From contig NW_025778963.1 in assembly GCF_021130785.1 (NCBI RefSeq), positions 1 to 64,000 of the forward strand: a stretch of 64,000 nt of DNA. Direction: 5' to 3'. The translations under genes were made by a program, and so were the position numbers. Of the stretch, positions 11,345 to 22,724 are shown piece by piece. Numbering within the stretch: position 1 is the stretch's first letter; each line of letters opens with the position of its first letter. The DNA is from Homalodisca vitripennis (taxonomy: Eukaryota > Arthropoda > Insecta > Hemiptera > Cicadellidae). A model generated the notes under the pieces. That model was not told the DNA's origin, made no database searches, and saw nothing but the letters and a program-made list of their open reading frames with translations.

Positions 11345-11971
11345 TGTTGCGGGGACAGTTAGCGGGCTACCCGAGTGGCAAGATAACCCGTAACAATTTT
11401 CACCTTGAAGAGTAGGAACTCAAGAGATGACTCGGTACATCGGGTTAAAAATAAGTTTATTGAAAATAGTCACTTGGCACAACTCTGTTCACGACGTGTA
11501 AAATGAAAACACCTGTATAAAATTACTACTGAGAATAAACTATTAACACACTATACTTTGTGGTACTTATGTTTAACAATTCCAACATCTAACTATTCTG
11601 CCTACTACCGCGACCGGTTCCTCGCTGTGCAGTCTGCGGAGACTGATCCCAACACCGTGACCGTTCCTCACTGTGCAGTCTGCGGAGACTGATCATTACT
11701 GCTGCGCCTCGCAGGGCTTAAATAACACAACCTATTAAGAGCGATTATCGCTCTGTACATATCATTGTCCAAAGTGGTAATAATCTGTAGATTGCTGTGT
11801 GAACAGTGACAATTTGTTAATGATAATGTTGTATATCTATTACTTATCTAACGTCTACTCTTCTCACGCTAACACTATTCTAGTTATTGGTACACATTAA
11901 ATAATACATACAATCATGGCTACATGTTCTTACATACTAATATGATTACAAAATAATGTTACTATACAACA
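11345..11971. mobile_element. Solo LTR, 627 bp
   Basis: Begins TGTTGCGGGG and ends TATACAACA, so both ends fit the TG...CA rule with a TGTTG/CAACA inverted match. It is flanked by CAGG on both sides (11341-11344 and 11972-11975). Removing it rejoins the PG1 transposase (TVESPVL to IFDGHNTH). It contains a direct repeat of about 40 bp around GTGCAGTCTGCGGAGACTGA (near 11627-11646 and 11674-11693). No internal region is present, so it is probably left by LTR-LTR recombination. The family is not identified. Confidence 0.85.
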
Positions 11972-11974
11972 CAG

Positions 11975-12834
11975 GGGACTCAACAGTCGGGAGTGTTTTT
12001 TGAAGAAAGTGGTTAAACCACTCTGTAAATAGATCTGTTTGGATCCATCCTGATGAGTGGCATCTGCCAAGTGCTCCTGGTGGCGCTCCTCTCATGAGAG
12101 CATCTGTCATATTTTTCCTGGAGAAGATTAACATAGGGGGTACAAAAGTTCCTCCGGCACTCATGCAGCAAATTACTGTAACGAGGGAACCCCGCTCTGC
12201 TGACGTGATTGCCCCCACTTGCCTTTTTCCTTTTAATCCCACAACATGTGGTATCTTACTTTGCACAACAGATAGCCCCGTTTCATCAACATTAAACACC
12301 CTGCCACTTGGGTAAGGATGTTTATCATACACAGCTTCTAAAATATTAAAATACTTATCAACAGCATCCTTATTAAAGCCATTTGCTCTAGAATATGAGG
12401 TCCCGATTGGTTTCTGTATAGTGAGCCCCTCTTTGTGACGTCTTATGAACAAGTCAAACCAGGCTCTGCCTGCAGTTTCATTTAAAAAGGGGCGTGGAAT
12501 ATTGTTTCTAACAGCCAATTGGTAGGCTAGTCTTTTTACATAATCTCTTCTTAAGCCATAAAAACGATCATCCATTTCTATTAAATATTCAACCAAGTGC
12601 TGTGTTTCCAAATGAGCAGGTAAAACAGACATTCGCCCAACTTTGAGGTTTACACACTCCTCAGGTGTTTTATCGCTATTGACAAATCGTTGTAAAGACG
12701 TCTGAGGAACATTGTAAAGCTTCACAGCTTTTCTCAGACCCATCTTCTTTTCTCTTACTGAAACAATTGCTTCAATCATAGGTTGGGAATCCCAATCTTG
12801 GGAAAGGATTGCGGCCAATAACTTTCCTCGGCAT
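11975..12834 (-). pseudogene. PG1 pogo transposase, N-terminal and first catalytic part
   Basis: The probable coding start of this exon is the ATG at 12834 (MPRK), directly after a CAG splice-acceptor-like site, as in other pogo genes here. The helix-turn-helix region (REKKMGLRKAVKLYNVPQTS) is followed by the CENP-B-like DNA-binding domain (YGLRRDYVKRLAYQLAVRNN, AGRAWFDLFIRRH). The first catalytic Asp is in FNVDETGLSVVQSK. PPGALGRCHSSGWI and LFTEWFNHFL are conserved in the family. A frameshift lies near the start. The continuation is at 10223-11344. Confidence 0.87.
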
Positions 12835-13795
12835 CTGAAACAATGCAAAGGAAATGTAGTAGACACAACCAATTTATGAGGGAAATGTGGAAGCGTTTCC
12901 ACATTTCCCCCTATGTTGTGTTTCCACATTACCAGCATCGCCTTATTGAATTATGAAGTTAAATCTACGCCACATTTTTAGGCTAGGAGTTTAGTTAGTT
13001 GCACCAGATTGTAGCGAATGTTTTACTTAACAATTATTGCCTAAGCACTAATAAATATCTTTTTAGACTATGTGATAAAACAAACTTTAGAAACTTACCC
13101 TTAATGATTGAAAAATCTAGAAAAACTTCAAACACCTGCTTCACTGACAATGAACCACGAGGTGACTACCAGAGCTCCTACAGGCTTGTTAAAGAAAGGG
13201 AGTAAGAAGTTTGATGCAGTCACCGCTAGTCTGCAGCACCTCTCTCACAAGCTCTTCAAGTTAGGCTTCCACATTACCAACACGTTTCCACATTTGCACC
13301 ACTTCCTCTACCATATGTATAGACACACACTTTGAGATCAAATACTAAATATTTCATTCTTACTTAGCAATCGTTACTGAGTGTGTTTGTTTGCTTTTTT
13401 ATTTTAATAAAAACGGTTTTATTTTAACTGGTTTCATAATAACAGCAGTATTTTAATTTGCTCTAAACTTAAAATCATCAAATTACAAGGTTTTACATTA
13501 TAGTAATGACTAAGATAAGAAATGATAACCTGTATTAACACAAAAGATAGAAATAGTACTGTTAAAAAATCCAACTTCGGACACATAGGGTAGACCGGGG
13601 GAATCGCGCCACCTTAAGGGAAATTGAATTTTCATGCAAAATTTTGTTAGGATTAATGTAAATTGTAATAACCATAGCATACTACAGTAAATAATCTATC
13701 TTTTAGTGATTTTTTTAAATTGGAAATCTTTAATAGAAACTAAATAAAATGGGTTTTTTCCAAAAGCTTGCACAGTGGCGGAATTACCCCGATAC

Positions 13796-13861
13796 CTGGG
13801 GTTATTCCGCCACACCACTGGGGTTATTCCGCCACACCACTGGGGTTATGCCACCACACCA
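13796..13861. repeat. Three 22-bp subterminal repeats of PG2
   Basis: Unit CTGGGGTTATTCCGCCACAC plus CA, three head-to-tail copies at 13796-13817, 13818-13839 and 13840-13861. The last has substitutions. An inverted relative, GTGGCGGAATTACCCCG, lies at 13775-13791. The unit echoes the element end (GGGGGAATCGCGCCAC), suggesting amplified transposase-binding sites. Confidence 0.8.
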
Positions 13862-14144
13862 CCAAAGCACATCAAATCATCTATGAGCAATAGAATAGGA
13901 TGTAATAAAGCACAACGTACAGTAGTAAATTATATTTAAATTGAATGAAGAAATTAATTAAGAAGTTTAAAAAAAATCACACGTGTAGTAAATGGCTATT
14001 ACTTAGTCTCTGCATTAGTTTTACTATTCTTAACAAATTAACACATGTAGTAAATCACTATTAGTTAGTCTATGTCATACTATTCGTTAAAAAACATGTT
14101 TAGGCCTATTAAATAGCTATTACGCCTAATTATTCTCTATCGTT

Positions 14145-15039
14145 CTAATCTGAGCAAAAATCACATGAGTAGTTTTCTGGGGAATCGTAACCACTGCACT
14201 CTGAGTGTGCCCATTTCCCACATATTACACACCGGTACCACATTTCAGAAGTAGGACCATACTCTCCACACACTAAACAGTACTCAACGTCATCGCCAAA
14301 CAAATCAAAAGTATTGTCGTCTTCATTATCGTCACAAATTTTGTTTAACTGAACATCTTCCTCTGAAGAAGAGTCAAAGTCTATTTGACGTCTACAGGTG
14401 CCACGTTTTTCGTTAGTTTTCCTTCCAGGTTTTCTTGTCCCTTCTTTCTTAATACGTGGTCTCTTTTTAGGCGAAAGACCTATGTCTAACTTGCTTGTCA
14501 ATAGTTTTGCTGCTGCCCTTTTGGCAGAATTAAATTTTTTCAAATCTTTCTGTTTCCTTTTTTCTAAAGCTTCTTCTAGAGTTGCTTTCATTGGAGTTGA
14601 TGTCAAGATTGATGACTGGCCTTTCCGCCTAGAATTTCCCTTTATCTGGTCAGCTGCAAAAGCCGGGAGTGGTGAAAACTTATTTATAACTGCTGTAAAT
14701 ATTTCCACTGCAGTTAGAGGTTGATTCTAAAGTGATTTTCTTTGACATTTCCGATGGTCCTGGCAGCCCTATGTAACCATCCTGCTTATTGATAGCAACT
14801 GTTGGCTCTTCAGAGACTTGGTTTTGGTCTATATTAGATTCGTTGTTCACAGGAGTCTGAGATAGATTGTTGTTAAGCTTGGTTTGAGATTCTTCTTCAA
14901 GATTTTCCTCGCCATCTGGGTTCTCAATGACAGGTGCTCTTAAACGCCGTTCAGACACGAAATCTTCTTCTTTAAACTTGTCTCGATTTACTGGATGAAT
15001 ACCTGTGCTTTCAAAGCCTGATATGGCTTTTTCTATGGT
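14145..15039 (-). pseudogene. PG2 pogo transposase tail with PHD-like finger
   Basis: Begins with [19 protein letters not shown], the post-catalytic block that follows the DDE domain in pogo transposases. An acidic/polar linker follows, then a basic region ([17 protein letters not shown]) that may be a nuclear localisation signal, an acidic stretch, and a C-terminal finger ([35 protein letters not shown]). Two overlapping frames (14680-15444 and 14145-14708) cover it. The upstream end is fused in frame to gypsy RNase H. Confidence 0.82.
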
Positions 15040-15970
15040 CGCCACTGGTTTATTCTCACCTTCTATTTCCTGCATTGAACAACTTCCTGCTGCCTTGTCA
15101 CTCGCATCCGTACATAGGATAAATGGCTTATTATAATCTGGTACTATTAATACCGGTGGTGTACTTACACTTTCCTTTAAGGTGTTGAAGCTCTCCTGGC
15201 ACTCCTGAGTCCACTCAAATTTCCTATTCTTTTTTCTCAATTCATTTAAACATGCTGCCTTGTCTGCATAGTTTGGGATGAACTTTGCGAAATAGCTCAC
15301 CGCTCCGATAAATCTACTTACGCCTTTTGCGTCCTTTGGCTCTCTCGCATCTCTAATGGCAGAAGTTCTATCCGGGTCGACTCTTATCTGGTCCTTAGAG
15401 ATTAGGTGACCTAAAAACTTGATCTCTTTACATGCAAAGCTCACCTTATTTGGGTTAACCGTAAGTCCATGTTTGGCCAGCCTCTACACAACATCTCTGA
15501 CATGTTTCTATATGTTCTGGTAAACTTTTGCTAAATATTATTATGTTATCTACATAATTTAAAGCATACTGAAACTTTACACTCTGCAACACTTTATTTA
15601 ATAAGCGGCTCATTGTTCCGCTTCCCAAGTGTAACCCATATGGTACACGATTGAATTCATATGATTCAAACGGCGTAACAAAACCAGTTAAATGTTTGCT
15701 TCTTTCCGTAAGTTTTATTTGGTAAAAAGAATTACTCAAATCCAAGTTTGAAAAATAAGTACATCCTTGTAGGTAGTGGTATGATTCGTATACGTCTCCA
15801 ATTGGATGTTCCACTCTCTTCAACTTACTATTTAATTTTGAGTAATTAATCACCATTCTAGATTTATCACTTCCCGGTTTGGTTACTAAAAATGCGGGGC
15901 TAGCATAATTTGACACACTGGGTCTAATTATATTCTGTGCCAACTCAGTTTCATCTAAAATTTTTCTCAA
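15040..15970 (-). pseudogene. Gypsy reverse transcriptase and partial RNase H
   Basis: The frame 15455-15970 holds the RT fingers and palm: SRMVINYSKLN, FSNLDLSNSFYQI (first Asp) and FNRVPYGLHLG. The catalytic box, normally YxDD, reads YVDN, with the second Asp changed by a single transition (codon 15545-15547). A frameshift near 15450 leads into 14680-15444: [14 protein letters not shown], the connection domain, then the RNase H start [14 protein letters not shown]. At 15040 the frame passes without interruption into pogo tail sequence. Confidence 0.87.
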
Positions 15971-16712
15971 TTCTTGCAGCTTGGGGGGGGGGGGATAGCG
16001 GATACGGCTTCAATCTCACCGGCTCGGGGTCGTTGACTTCTAGGTCAATTTCGAAGTCAATAGCTTGCCCTATTTTATCGGTAAAAGCTTGAGGGAATTC
16101 GTTAATAATTTTTAAAATACCCTCCTTTGCCTTATTGCATCCTACCACAATACTCTGGTTCACATTATTTATAAGGATTGTACTATTCTGAAATAACTCG
16201 ATTGTAACTTCTGGTTTAAACTTAAACCAACACATATCCTGTTTTAAATCCACCACCATGCCAGTTTCTTTTATAAAATTTGAACCCAGAATTATTGGCC
16301 AAGACAAATTTTTCGAAACTAAAAACTGAACTTTCCAAGAAAAACATGCTATCTTTATTTTTACAACACATTTACCCAGGATCGATATTTTATTGTTATC
16401 TGCCGACAAACATTTAATGTCAGTATGTTCAAGCATACTGGCCAGTCCTTTCTTTAATAATGAGTCGTAAATGCTTTCGCTTATCAGGTTCACTCCGCTT
16501 CCCGTGTCCAATAATACATTATGGTATGTACCCTTACCAACAAACACTTTCACAACGGGCAGGGTCATTGAACCTTGGCTGCGTCCGGCCCCTCTCACAT
16601 TCATACAGGGATTTCTTATATTATTCTTACCCCTTGCCCTCATTTGTTCTCGACCTCTTCTATAATTATAATTATTTTTAATTTCAGTAGGACGTGACCG
16701 GGGAGATTCCAC
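15951..16712 (-). pseudogene. Gypsy aspartic protease region
   Basis: A 253-residue frame with the retropepsin motif VLLDTGSGVNLISE and the flap-side block WPIILGSNFIKE. A basic region rich in Arg/Asn precedes it, the usual end of Gag. The C-terminal part (FEIDLEVNDPEPVRLKPYPL) leads to the RT but is thrown out of frame at a C-homopolymer (seen as a G run at 15986-15994 on the plus strand). In an intact element this would process the Gag-Pol precursor. Confidence 0.85.
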
Positions 16713-16805
16713 TCTCGCACTACCTTCTTGAAATTCTCCCCTATTTACAAGTTTTTTGAGACCGCAGATTTTTTGAATCTAGGTATCTGTGCTCTCTGAA
16801 TATTT

Positions 16806-17631
16806 TTAAAAACAATCCCTAGCGATATGTCCCGGTTTGTTACATATAAAACATTTTATTATTGCTTTCTTTACCATCATGGGATTGTTTACATACGAGT
16901 TTGCAGTTGAGTTTACATTACTCTTCTGAACAAAGTCCGATTTGCAAACTTTACGTTCCTCGCACACCTTCACTTCTTCATAGGCTACGTTCTGCTCATA
17001 TATACATAAATTGTCAAGGTCGGCAAAATTTTTCGGATTTGTACAAAATACCAGTCTGGCCCTTACTTGAGGTGAGATACCTAATTTTATCAATTCCGTT
17101 AGTTCGGTCTCAGAATAATCACACAATAACAATTTTGCATTTTGTTTTACGTTTAAAATATAACTGCTCAGTTTTTCGTCAGGTTTTTGTGATCTAGTTA
17201 CTAAGTCCCTCTTCAAGGCTTCTCTATGACCAAAACGGAACAAAATAATCTAATAGTCCTTTGTGTACTTCACTAAAAATACTAACATTTACCTTAAATT
17301 GAAGCATTTTATTGTAAAGTGGACCAGTGGCATAACCTACACTCATATTTATGATCTCACTATCACTTAAGCTGGTTTTCACCCTTAATTTTTAACATTA
17401 TTTCGATATAACTCAACAATTCTGAAACATTTAGTCCGTCTGTGGGTTTAAACATTTTTTTAAATCGCTCTAGGGGATTTGGCAATTTTGCAAAACTTCC
17501 TTCTACGTGTTTCCCCTGGGGAAGACTCAAACCTAAAATATCCTCATTTCTCGTTTGAACCACGGGCTTGCTCATCTCTTCGACTTCCTCCTCCTCCAGG
17601 CTTGTATTTAAAAGACTAGTTTCAAAATTAA
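16806..17631 (-). pseudogene. Gypsy Gag, C-terminal part with zinc knuckle
   Basis: The frame 16806-17243 ends with a CCHC zinc knuckle, CFICNKPGHIARDC, preceded by capsid-like helical sequence (SYILNVKQNAKLL, LIKLGISPQVRARL). The frame 17363-17575 covers earlier Gag sequence. The acidic stretch LNTSLEEEEVEEM (17580-17625) joins, after removal of PB3, to the N-terminal Gag at 24857. A frameshift separates 17243 from 17363. Confidence 0.82.
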
Positions 17632-18840
17632 CCTGTTGAGTCCCGGGTTATGGCAGCACAGGGGCATCTGCTGGCCCGGGTTTTTTCTGGCACTTGGTTA
17701 CTACTTTGCATTATAGTTATTTTTTGCATCTGCATAATCATATACTCATAAGTTTTATTTTTATGTTTTATTTATTTCATATTATTGATATTTCTAAATT
17801 CAAATATACATATTTAAATTTTTATATATATATATATATATTTTGATTCCAAGTGTAAGTTTATTTTTTATAAATCAATAAGACTAGGATAAACAAACGA
17901 AATAAATAATATTAGAACAAAATTTTATTTACATGGTCCAGAGTATGGTTTAGGCCTAAAAGTTCCTATAAGTATGGTATTCCATCATACATGGGTGTAC
18001 ACACAGAGACACATTGCAGGGGATACACATGAAGTACTCTAGGGAAGTTATAGCATGACCGGTGGGATGCGCGTGAGGAGTGGAGGAGTTGAGCGCCTGG
18101 GGGCACAATCTAAATTAGGGGAGTGAATAACGGTGCTACTAACCCTACTGAGAGTTTTCGGCTCCCGGCTCATAGTTGTGGCGGGAGCCGAATATTGTAA
18201 TGTTTGCCAACATTTCTAGACCCTTATGTTCTTACCACGGTGGTCTTTTATGATGAGCAATTTAGTATAGGAGACCTTGAGAATATTTGAACATTTCTAG
18301 ACTCTCTTGAAGTTACGGCGACGGACTTTTATGATGGGGAATTCAATACAGGAAATGTTGGAAATATTGGGACCGGATGTACGTGATCTTAACAATGACT
18401 ATGTTCTGCCGAAATTCACCCTGCTGCTGCTGTTGTTCATAGCTCACCCTTCTTAATAAGTTCGCAGTAGAGATACCTGGTGGTAAGAAAGGGTTCTCAT
18501 AAATTGGGAAAGGGTAGGAATTTATATTATTCTTGATCTCCAACGACGACAACAGTTCAGAATTGTAATTGTTACGCTTTGTTAGCCATTAAAATTCAAT
18601 TTATCATATACTAACCGTGCAAGCTTCAGGATTTACGATAGTAGATACAATTATACACTACAAAATTTTCAACTGACATAGCCTAGCTGCTAAATTAAAA
18701 ATTAATATAAAACTGGTTAAACTAATTTGTCAATATACACAGTAGAATAAGAAAAAACTCAGTTTTATCTACCAACTTGTATCAAGTTAATTTAATGATG
18801 AATACTTAAAATAACAATAACGCCAAAGATCCACACGCAA
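17632..18840. other. PB3 3' non-coding region
   Basis: About 1.2 kb without coding motif between the left end of PB3 and a small transposase fragment. It contains a TA-dinucleotide run (about 17823-17841), a strong hairpin (18157-18192) and an imperfect direct repeat of about 75 bp (18203-18275 and 18283-18355, sharing ACATTTCTAGAC and CTTTTATGATG). Some of it may be further small insertions. Confidence 0.5.
18157..18192. repeat. Hairpin with 11-bp perfect stem
   Basis: TTCGGCTCCCG (18157-18167) and its exact complement CGGGAGCCGAA (18182-18192) are separated by 14 nt. It is GC-rich against an AT-rich background. Lying inside PB3's 3' region it could be a subterminal structure or the remains of a small insertion. 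Confidence 0.7.
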
Positions 18841-18905
18841 TAGTTAACATAACAAAACCCCGTTGTCGATGAAAATTATTTATTGTTCTTCGAACTACAC
18901 CCAAA

Positions 18906-19170
18906 TCAAAAATTGTCCAGATTACTTTTAGTATGTTTGCGTTTTCTTACTTTGTTAGGCGTACTAAAAGAATTGCCAATTGGACTTTTTTTTTTTTTTT
19001 CCTCCTTCAAAATTCGTCTCAGCGTACTTCCAGAAATTCCAGTTGCCTCTACGACACGCTGTTGAACTTTCTTCAAATTTATAAGTGTGTTGGTTTCTGA
19101 TTCCCGTTTCATAAAATGGGAAGCACTTCTCTTGCTTGGCCGTGTATAACCTTTCTACCTCCAATTTTAC
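18906..19170 (-). pseudogene. N-terminal fragment of a long-spacing Tc1-like transposase
   Basis: Minus-strand sequence with ETNTLINLKKVQQRVVEATG and STPNKVRKRKHTKSNLDNF. It parallels the N-terminal helix-turn-helix region of the transposase at 46630-48019 (AKARVRTAVATGVSEREISR, LTPNKLKRNRKK). Only the N-terminus is present, with frameshifts around an A/T homopolymer near 18990. It lies within PB3's 3' side, so it is probably a truncated or nested remnant. Confidence 0.65.
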
Positions 19171-19405
19171 TTTTTACATTATGATCCATCTCAAACTCTT
19201 TACTTAAAACGTAATGAGCACAACGCAATTAATTCACAAATTGTATTACAACTCGTGAATTGGCACAAGCGAATGTTTTTAGGGCGGCACGTATAGAAGA
19301 CTGGAGACCGAAGTTCACAAGGCTGAATACGGCAACAGACTGAGCAGCTCCACCCCCCACCACTTTAGTTCCGTCTTTACCTACGGCGCATCTCGAAGTC
19401 ACCGG

Positions 19406-19893
19406 TCATGCTGTAAATTCTCTACTATAAGTGTCTTGCCTTCTTTGTGGTCTTCTGGTCGTGTTGGCACAAACATGACATTTTCGCCTGGGCCTGTCTT
19501 TGTTTACAGTTGCTGGAATTGGCTCCAAGAAATGACATTGTGTCAGTCTAAGTGGTGTAATATTTGCTGAAGGTCGACCTCCTCTTTTGTCTTTTTTCAT
19601 CTCACAATGTTTCTCAATGATTTCTCTCACTAATTCCTTACGGAATTCTGATAGTTGAGGAATTTTTCCTGTCATTTGATGCTGCAAAATGTATGCATTA
19701 CGTATGGTTACATCTAACAAATGGAAAAAAAAACAGTTTTTTGTACCACTTCAATGACTTCCGAGCGGTTTCGTTGAACGACAACTGCACATCACCTGCA
19801 TCAACTGCACCCATGTGCTGATTGTAATCCAGAACACTAACGGGTTTTACAATCTTTTGACCAGTATGGGGATCACGTTTACCAGTTTCTTTC
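19406..19893 (-). pseudogene. PB3 piggyBac transposase, C-terminal part
   Basis: The sequence from 19893 leftward reads KPVSVLDYNQHMGAVDAGD, with the third catalytic Asp, then RKSLKWYKKLFFH, NAYILQHQMTG and FRKELVREIIEKH. The tail CHVCANTTRRPQRRQDT is a shortened cysteine-rich end. The piece begins immediately at the LINE-D insertion point; its N-terminal continuation is at 23189-24578. A frameshift lies near 19725. Confidence 0.85.
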
Positions 19894-20280
19894 GGTGGTC
19901 TGAAGAATGTTCGGCGGCTCTAAAGGAACGTCGAAAATGTTTTAAGACAATTCAACAGATCACCGAATGAAGAAAATTTAAGTAGGTACAGAAGAGCACG
20001 GGCAAAAGCAAGACAGGTTTTTAGACAAAGACGGCGGCAGTCCTGGCTGGACTACACAGATCAAATAAAACGTAACTACTCCTGCATCTGATGTTTGGAG
20101 GAAGCTTCGATCTGTTTGCTGTAAGACCTCCCCACCTGCTGTTATTGCTCTGAAAAATGGTACCGATGTGGTAACTGATCCCTTGACAGTTTCTAATTTT
20201 ACTCGGCTCACATTTTGCGGAAATTTCAAAAACGTCATCTTACAATAGGAAGTTTCAAAATTTCAAAACAAATACAGAAA

Positions 20281-21588
20281 GACATGCTCTAAATTTAAAT
20301 ATTAATAACAACTCTCCTTTAAACCTTCCCTTTACCATTGATGAACTCGATTCATCACTAAAGGCGACATCAAATTCTGCTCCAGGTCCCGATAACATAC
20401 ATTATGCCATGTTGCGGAACCTGACGGAGGATGGAAAACAAGATCTTCTAAAATTATATAATAGAATATATTTAGAACACACATTCCCTAATTCTTGGCG
20501 TCGCTCACACATTATCGCTCTCCAAAAAACCGGGCCAAGATAGAACTTCTCCAGGAAGCTATAGACCAATTTCGCTTACTAGCAGTCTCTGCAAAGTACT
20601 GGAAAGGATGGTCAACAGACGTCTTGTTTGGTTTCTGGAGAAAAATAATCTTCTTTCACCTTCCCAGTGCGGATTCCGACAAGGCCGTCTACAAGTGACC
20701 ATCTACTTGCCTTGGAATCGGCAATCCTGAATTCCTTTATTGAAAGAAAACAGTTGATCGCGGTATTCTTCGACATTTCCAAGGCTTATGACAAAGCTTG
20801 GAGAAGGGGGATATTAAATGCTTTAATATCTTGGGGTGTAGGGGGCCACATGGTTTCTTTCATACAGGGCTTCTTGTCGGAAAGAACCATACAGGTCAAA
20901 CTTGGGACAACCATTTCCGATTCATTCACGCTGGAAAATGGTATTCCACAAGGTAGCGTTCTAAGCTGTACTCTGTTTGCCATTGCAATCAATAACATAT
21001 CGTCTTGCGTTACCCCTCCTGTGCGCTGTTCTTTGTTTGTAGATGATTTCTCTATTTACATCTCTACAAAGAAGCTAGCGGTGGGGGAGAGAGCTTTACA
21101 GCTTACCATCAACAGGCTTGAGCAGTGGTTGCGGAGTTACGGGTTTTTCTTTTTCGCCACCTAAAACAAAAGCCATCGTTTTCTCCAGAATGCGTACCGT
21201 TGAGCAGCCAACGCTCTCTTTGCTGGGTCAGACAATCACTACCTGTGACAATATCAGATTCCTGGGTCTCACATTTGATACCCGGCTAACTTGGGTGCCT
21301 CACCTGAAAGATCTAAAAAATCGATGCGTGAAGCGCTTGAACATACTGAGAGCTTTAAGCGGAACAAAATGGGGGGCTGACAGGACATGCATGCTCAGGT
21401 TCTACAAAGCCACCATCCGTTCCTGTCTAGATTATGGATGTCAAGCATATGGGTCCGCAAGACCCAGTGCTCTCAAAATGCTTGACCCAGTCCATAATTC
21501 TGCTTTAAGACTGGCCACTGGAGCTTTTCGATCTTCTCCTATTAACAGTCTTCTCGCAGAAACGGGAGAAACCCCCTCTTTCGCATAG
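20281..21588 (+). pseudogene. LINE-D reverse transcriptase
   Basis: Starts with FTIDELDSSLKATSNSAPGP and PDNIHYAMLRNL (20320-20420), then loses frame near 20540-20660. The frame 20667-21164 holds LIAVFFDISKAYDKAW (first catalytic Asp), NGIPQGSVLSCTLF and the FVDDFS box (about 21035-21050), which retains both Asp residues. After a frameshift near 21145 the thumb region continues (RFLGLTFDTRLTWVPHL, DYGCQAYGSA). Order and motifs fit I/jockey-group ORF2. Confidence 0.9.
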
Positions 21589-21814
21589 ACGACAACAACT
21601 GTCCCTAAACTATGTTCACGCTCTTTCAGGGAAGCCAGAAAACCCTGCGTTTGAACCGGTCCTGCGAAATCCACTCTATAATTCTTTCCTAGCGAGACCA
21701 AATCTTCCTTCACCCTTAGGCGTTAGGGCCAAATCCTACGCTTATGAAATAGGCCTAAACGATTACCAGTTTAAAGTCGTTCATCAATGTGATATCCCAC
21801 CCTGGAGCGTCTCA

Positions 21815-22369
21815 ATGCCAAAAATTATTTTAAATCTCTGTAGGTTTAAAAAAGTCTCCACTCCAGAAACAGTCTACCAACAAGAATTCCGTCAAATACT
21901 AGGCAGCCTCGCACCTTGCGATGTTGTCTACACTGACGGGTCAAAGGAACGTTGTAGAACTGGATGTGCTTTCGTCACTGGGGTAAGACGATACGGATTT
22001 CGTCTCCCCAACGACTCTTCTATTTTCACGGCCGAATTAACAGCCATCCAAAAGGCCCTAAATATAACGTTTCCTATGACTAACAAATTGGTTATCTGCA
22101 GCGACTCCCTTAGTGGTATACAAGCCATCAGCGACATGTTTTTCAAAACACATCATCATCGCGAAATATGGCACTCTTTGTCTTCCCTTCAGTCCGAAGG
22201 TGTTGCTGTCTTCCTTGTCTGGGTACCTGGACACATTGGAGTATCCGGAAACGAGCTGGCAGATAGAGGAGCTAAGGAAGCATTACAACTCCAGCCTTAC
22301 ACCGCACGGATGATTTCTTCCGACATTACCCCGGTAGTGAAGGCCAAAACTGAAAGCCAAATGGAATAG
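21815..22369 (+). pseudogene. LINE-D RNase H domain
   Basis: A 184-residue frame with the RNase H catalytic order: VVYTDGSKERCRTGC (first Asp), FTAELTAIQKAL (Glu), VICSDSLSGIQAI (Asp), and FLVWVPGHIGVSGNELADRG, whose final Asp completes the DEDD set. The domain itself looks intact, but it is separated from the RT by shifted sequence (21589-21815) and ends in a frameshift near 22360. Confidence 0.92.
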
Positions 22370-22724
22370 CGATTGGCGGGCAGTCGTCAACAACAAGTTA
22401 CGGCTTATTAAAGACTGCGTTGGACTCTGGGAAACAGCGAACCGCCTGAGTCGTCGTGAGGAGGTTGTGTTGTGTCGCCTGCGGCTAGGCCACACGCTTC
22501 TCACACATGGCTTCCTCATGAGTAGAGATGATCCTCCGGTCTGCGACACATGTGACACTGTCATTACTGTCAAACATGTGCTTGTTGACTGCCCTCGCTA
22601 TTCGGTACATAGGCGCAACTCGAATCTGCCGGCTTCGTTGAACGATATTCTTTGTGACGACGAGACGGTAACTCAAAGATTGCTGTGTTTTCTGAATGCA
22701 ACGTCGCTGATTAATAAAATATAA
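22370..22724 (+). pseudogene. LINE-D ORF2 C-terminus, zinc-binding motif
   Basis: The frame 22467-22724 reads LRLGHTLLTHGFLM, then PPVCDTCDTVITVKHVLVDC, a Cys/Cys/His/Cys cluster typical of the ORF2 tail in I- and jockey-group LINEs, and ends FLNATSLINKI before the 3' untranslated region. The same end is seen, partly, at positions 1-40 of the window. Confidence 0.85.

Larger units (their letters stand above)
9916..13311 (-). mobile_element. pogo element PG1
   Basis: Inverted ends GAGGAAGTGGTGCAAATGTG (from 9919) and its complement (to about 13308), bordered by TA on both sides. The exact edge is uncertain by a few bases. It carries a pogo-type transposase on the minus strand (10223-12834), interrupted by a solo LTR (11345-11971). 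The end motif, in the form GTGGAAAC next to GGTAATGTGG or CAAATGTGG, recurs inside both ends. It sits in the 3' region of PB2. Confidence 0.8.
13588..15039 (-). mobile_element. pogo element PG2, 3' part only
   Basis: The left end starts GGGTAGACCGGGGGAATCGC at 13588 next to a TA (13586-13587), resembling the PG5 end GGGTCGGTCGGGG. Three 22-bp subterminal repeats (13796-13861) and about 280 bp of AT-rich non-coding sequence lead to the C-terminal coding part. On the right it stops abruptly at about 15040, where gypsy RNase H sequence begins. The N-terminal and catalytic regions are absent, presumably lost in a deletion. Confidence 0.75.

Noticed and set aside
13999..14150. Short repeats GTAGTAAAT(GG)CTATTA as a regulatory array
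   Set aside because: Three loose copies of a simple AT-rich phrase (13987, 14048, 14109) in the non-coding part of PG2; too weak to claim function.
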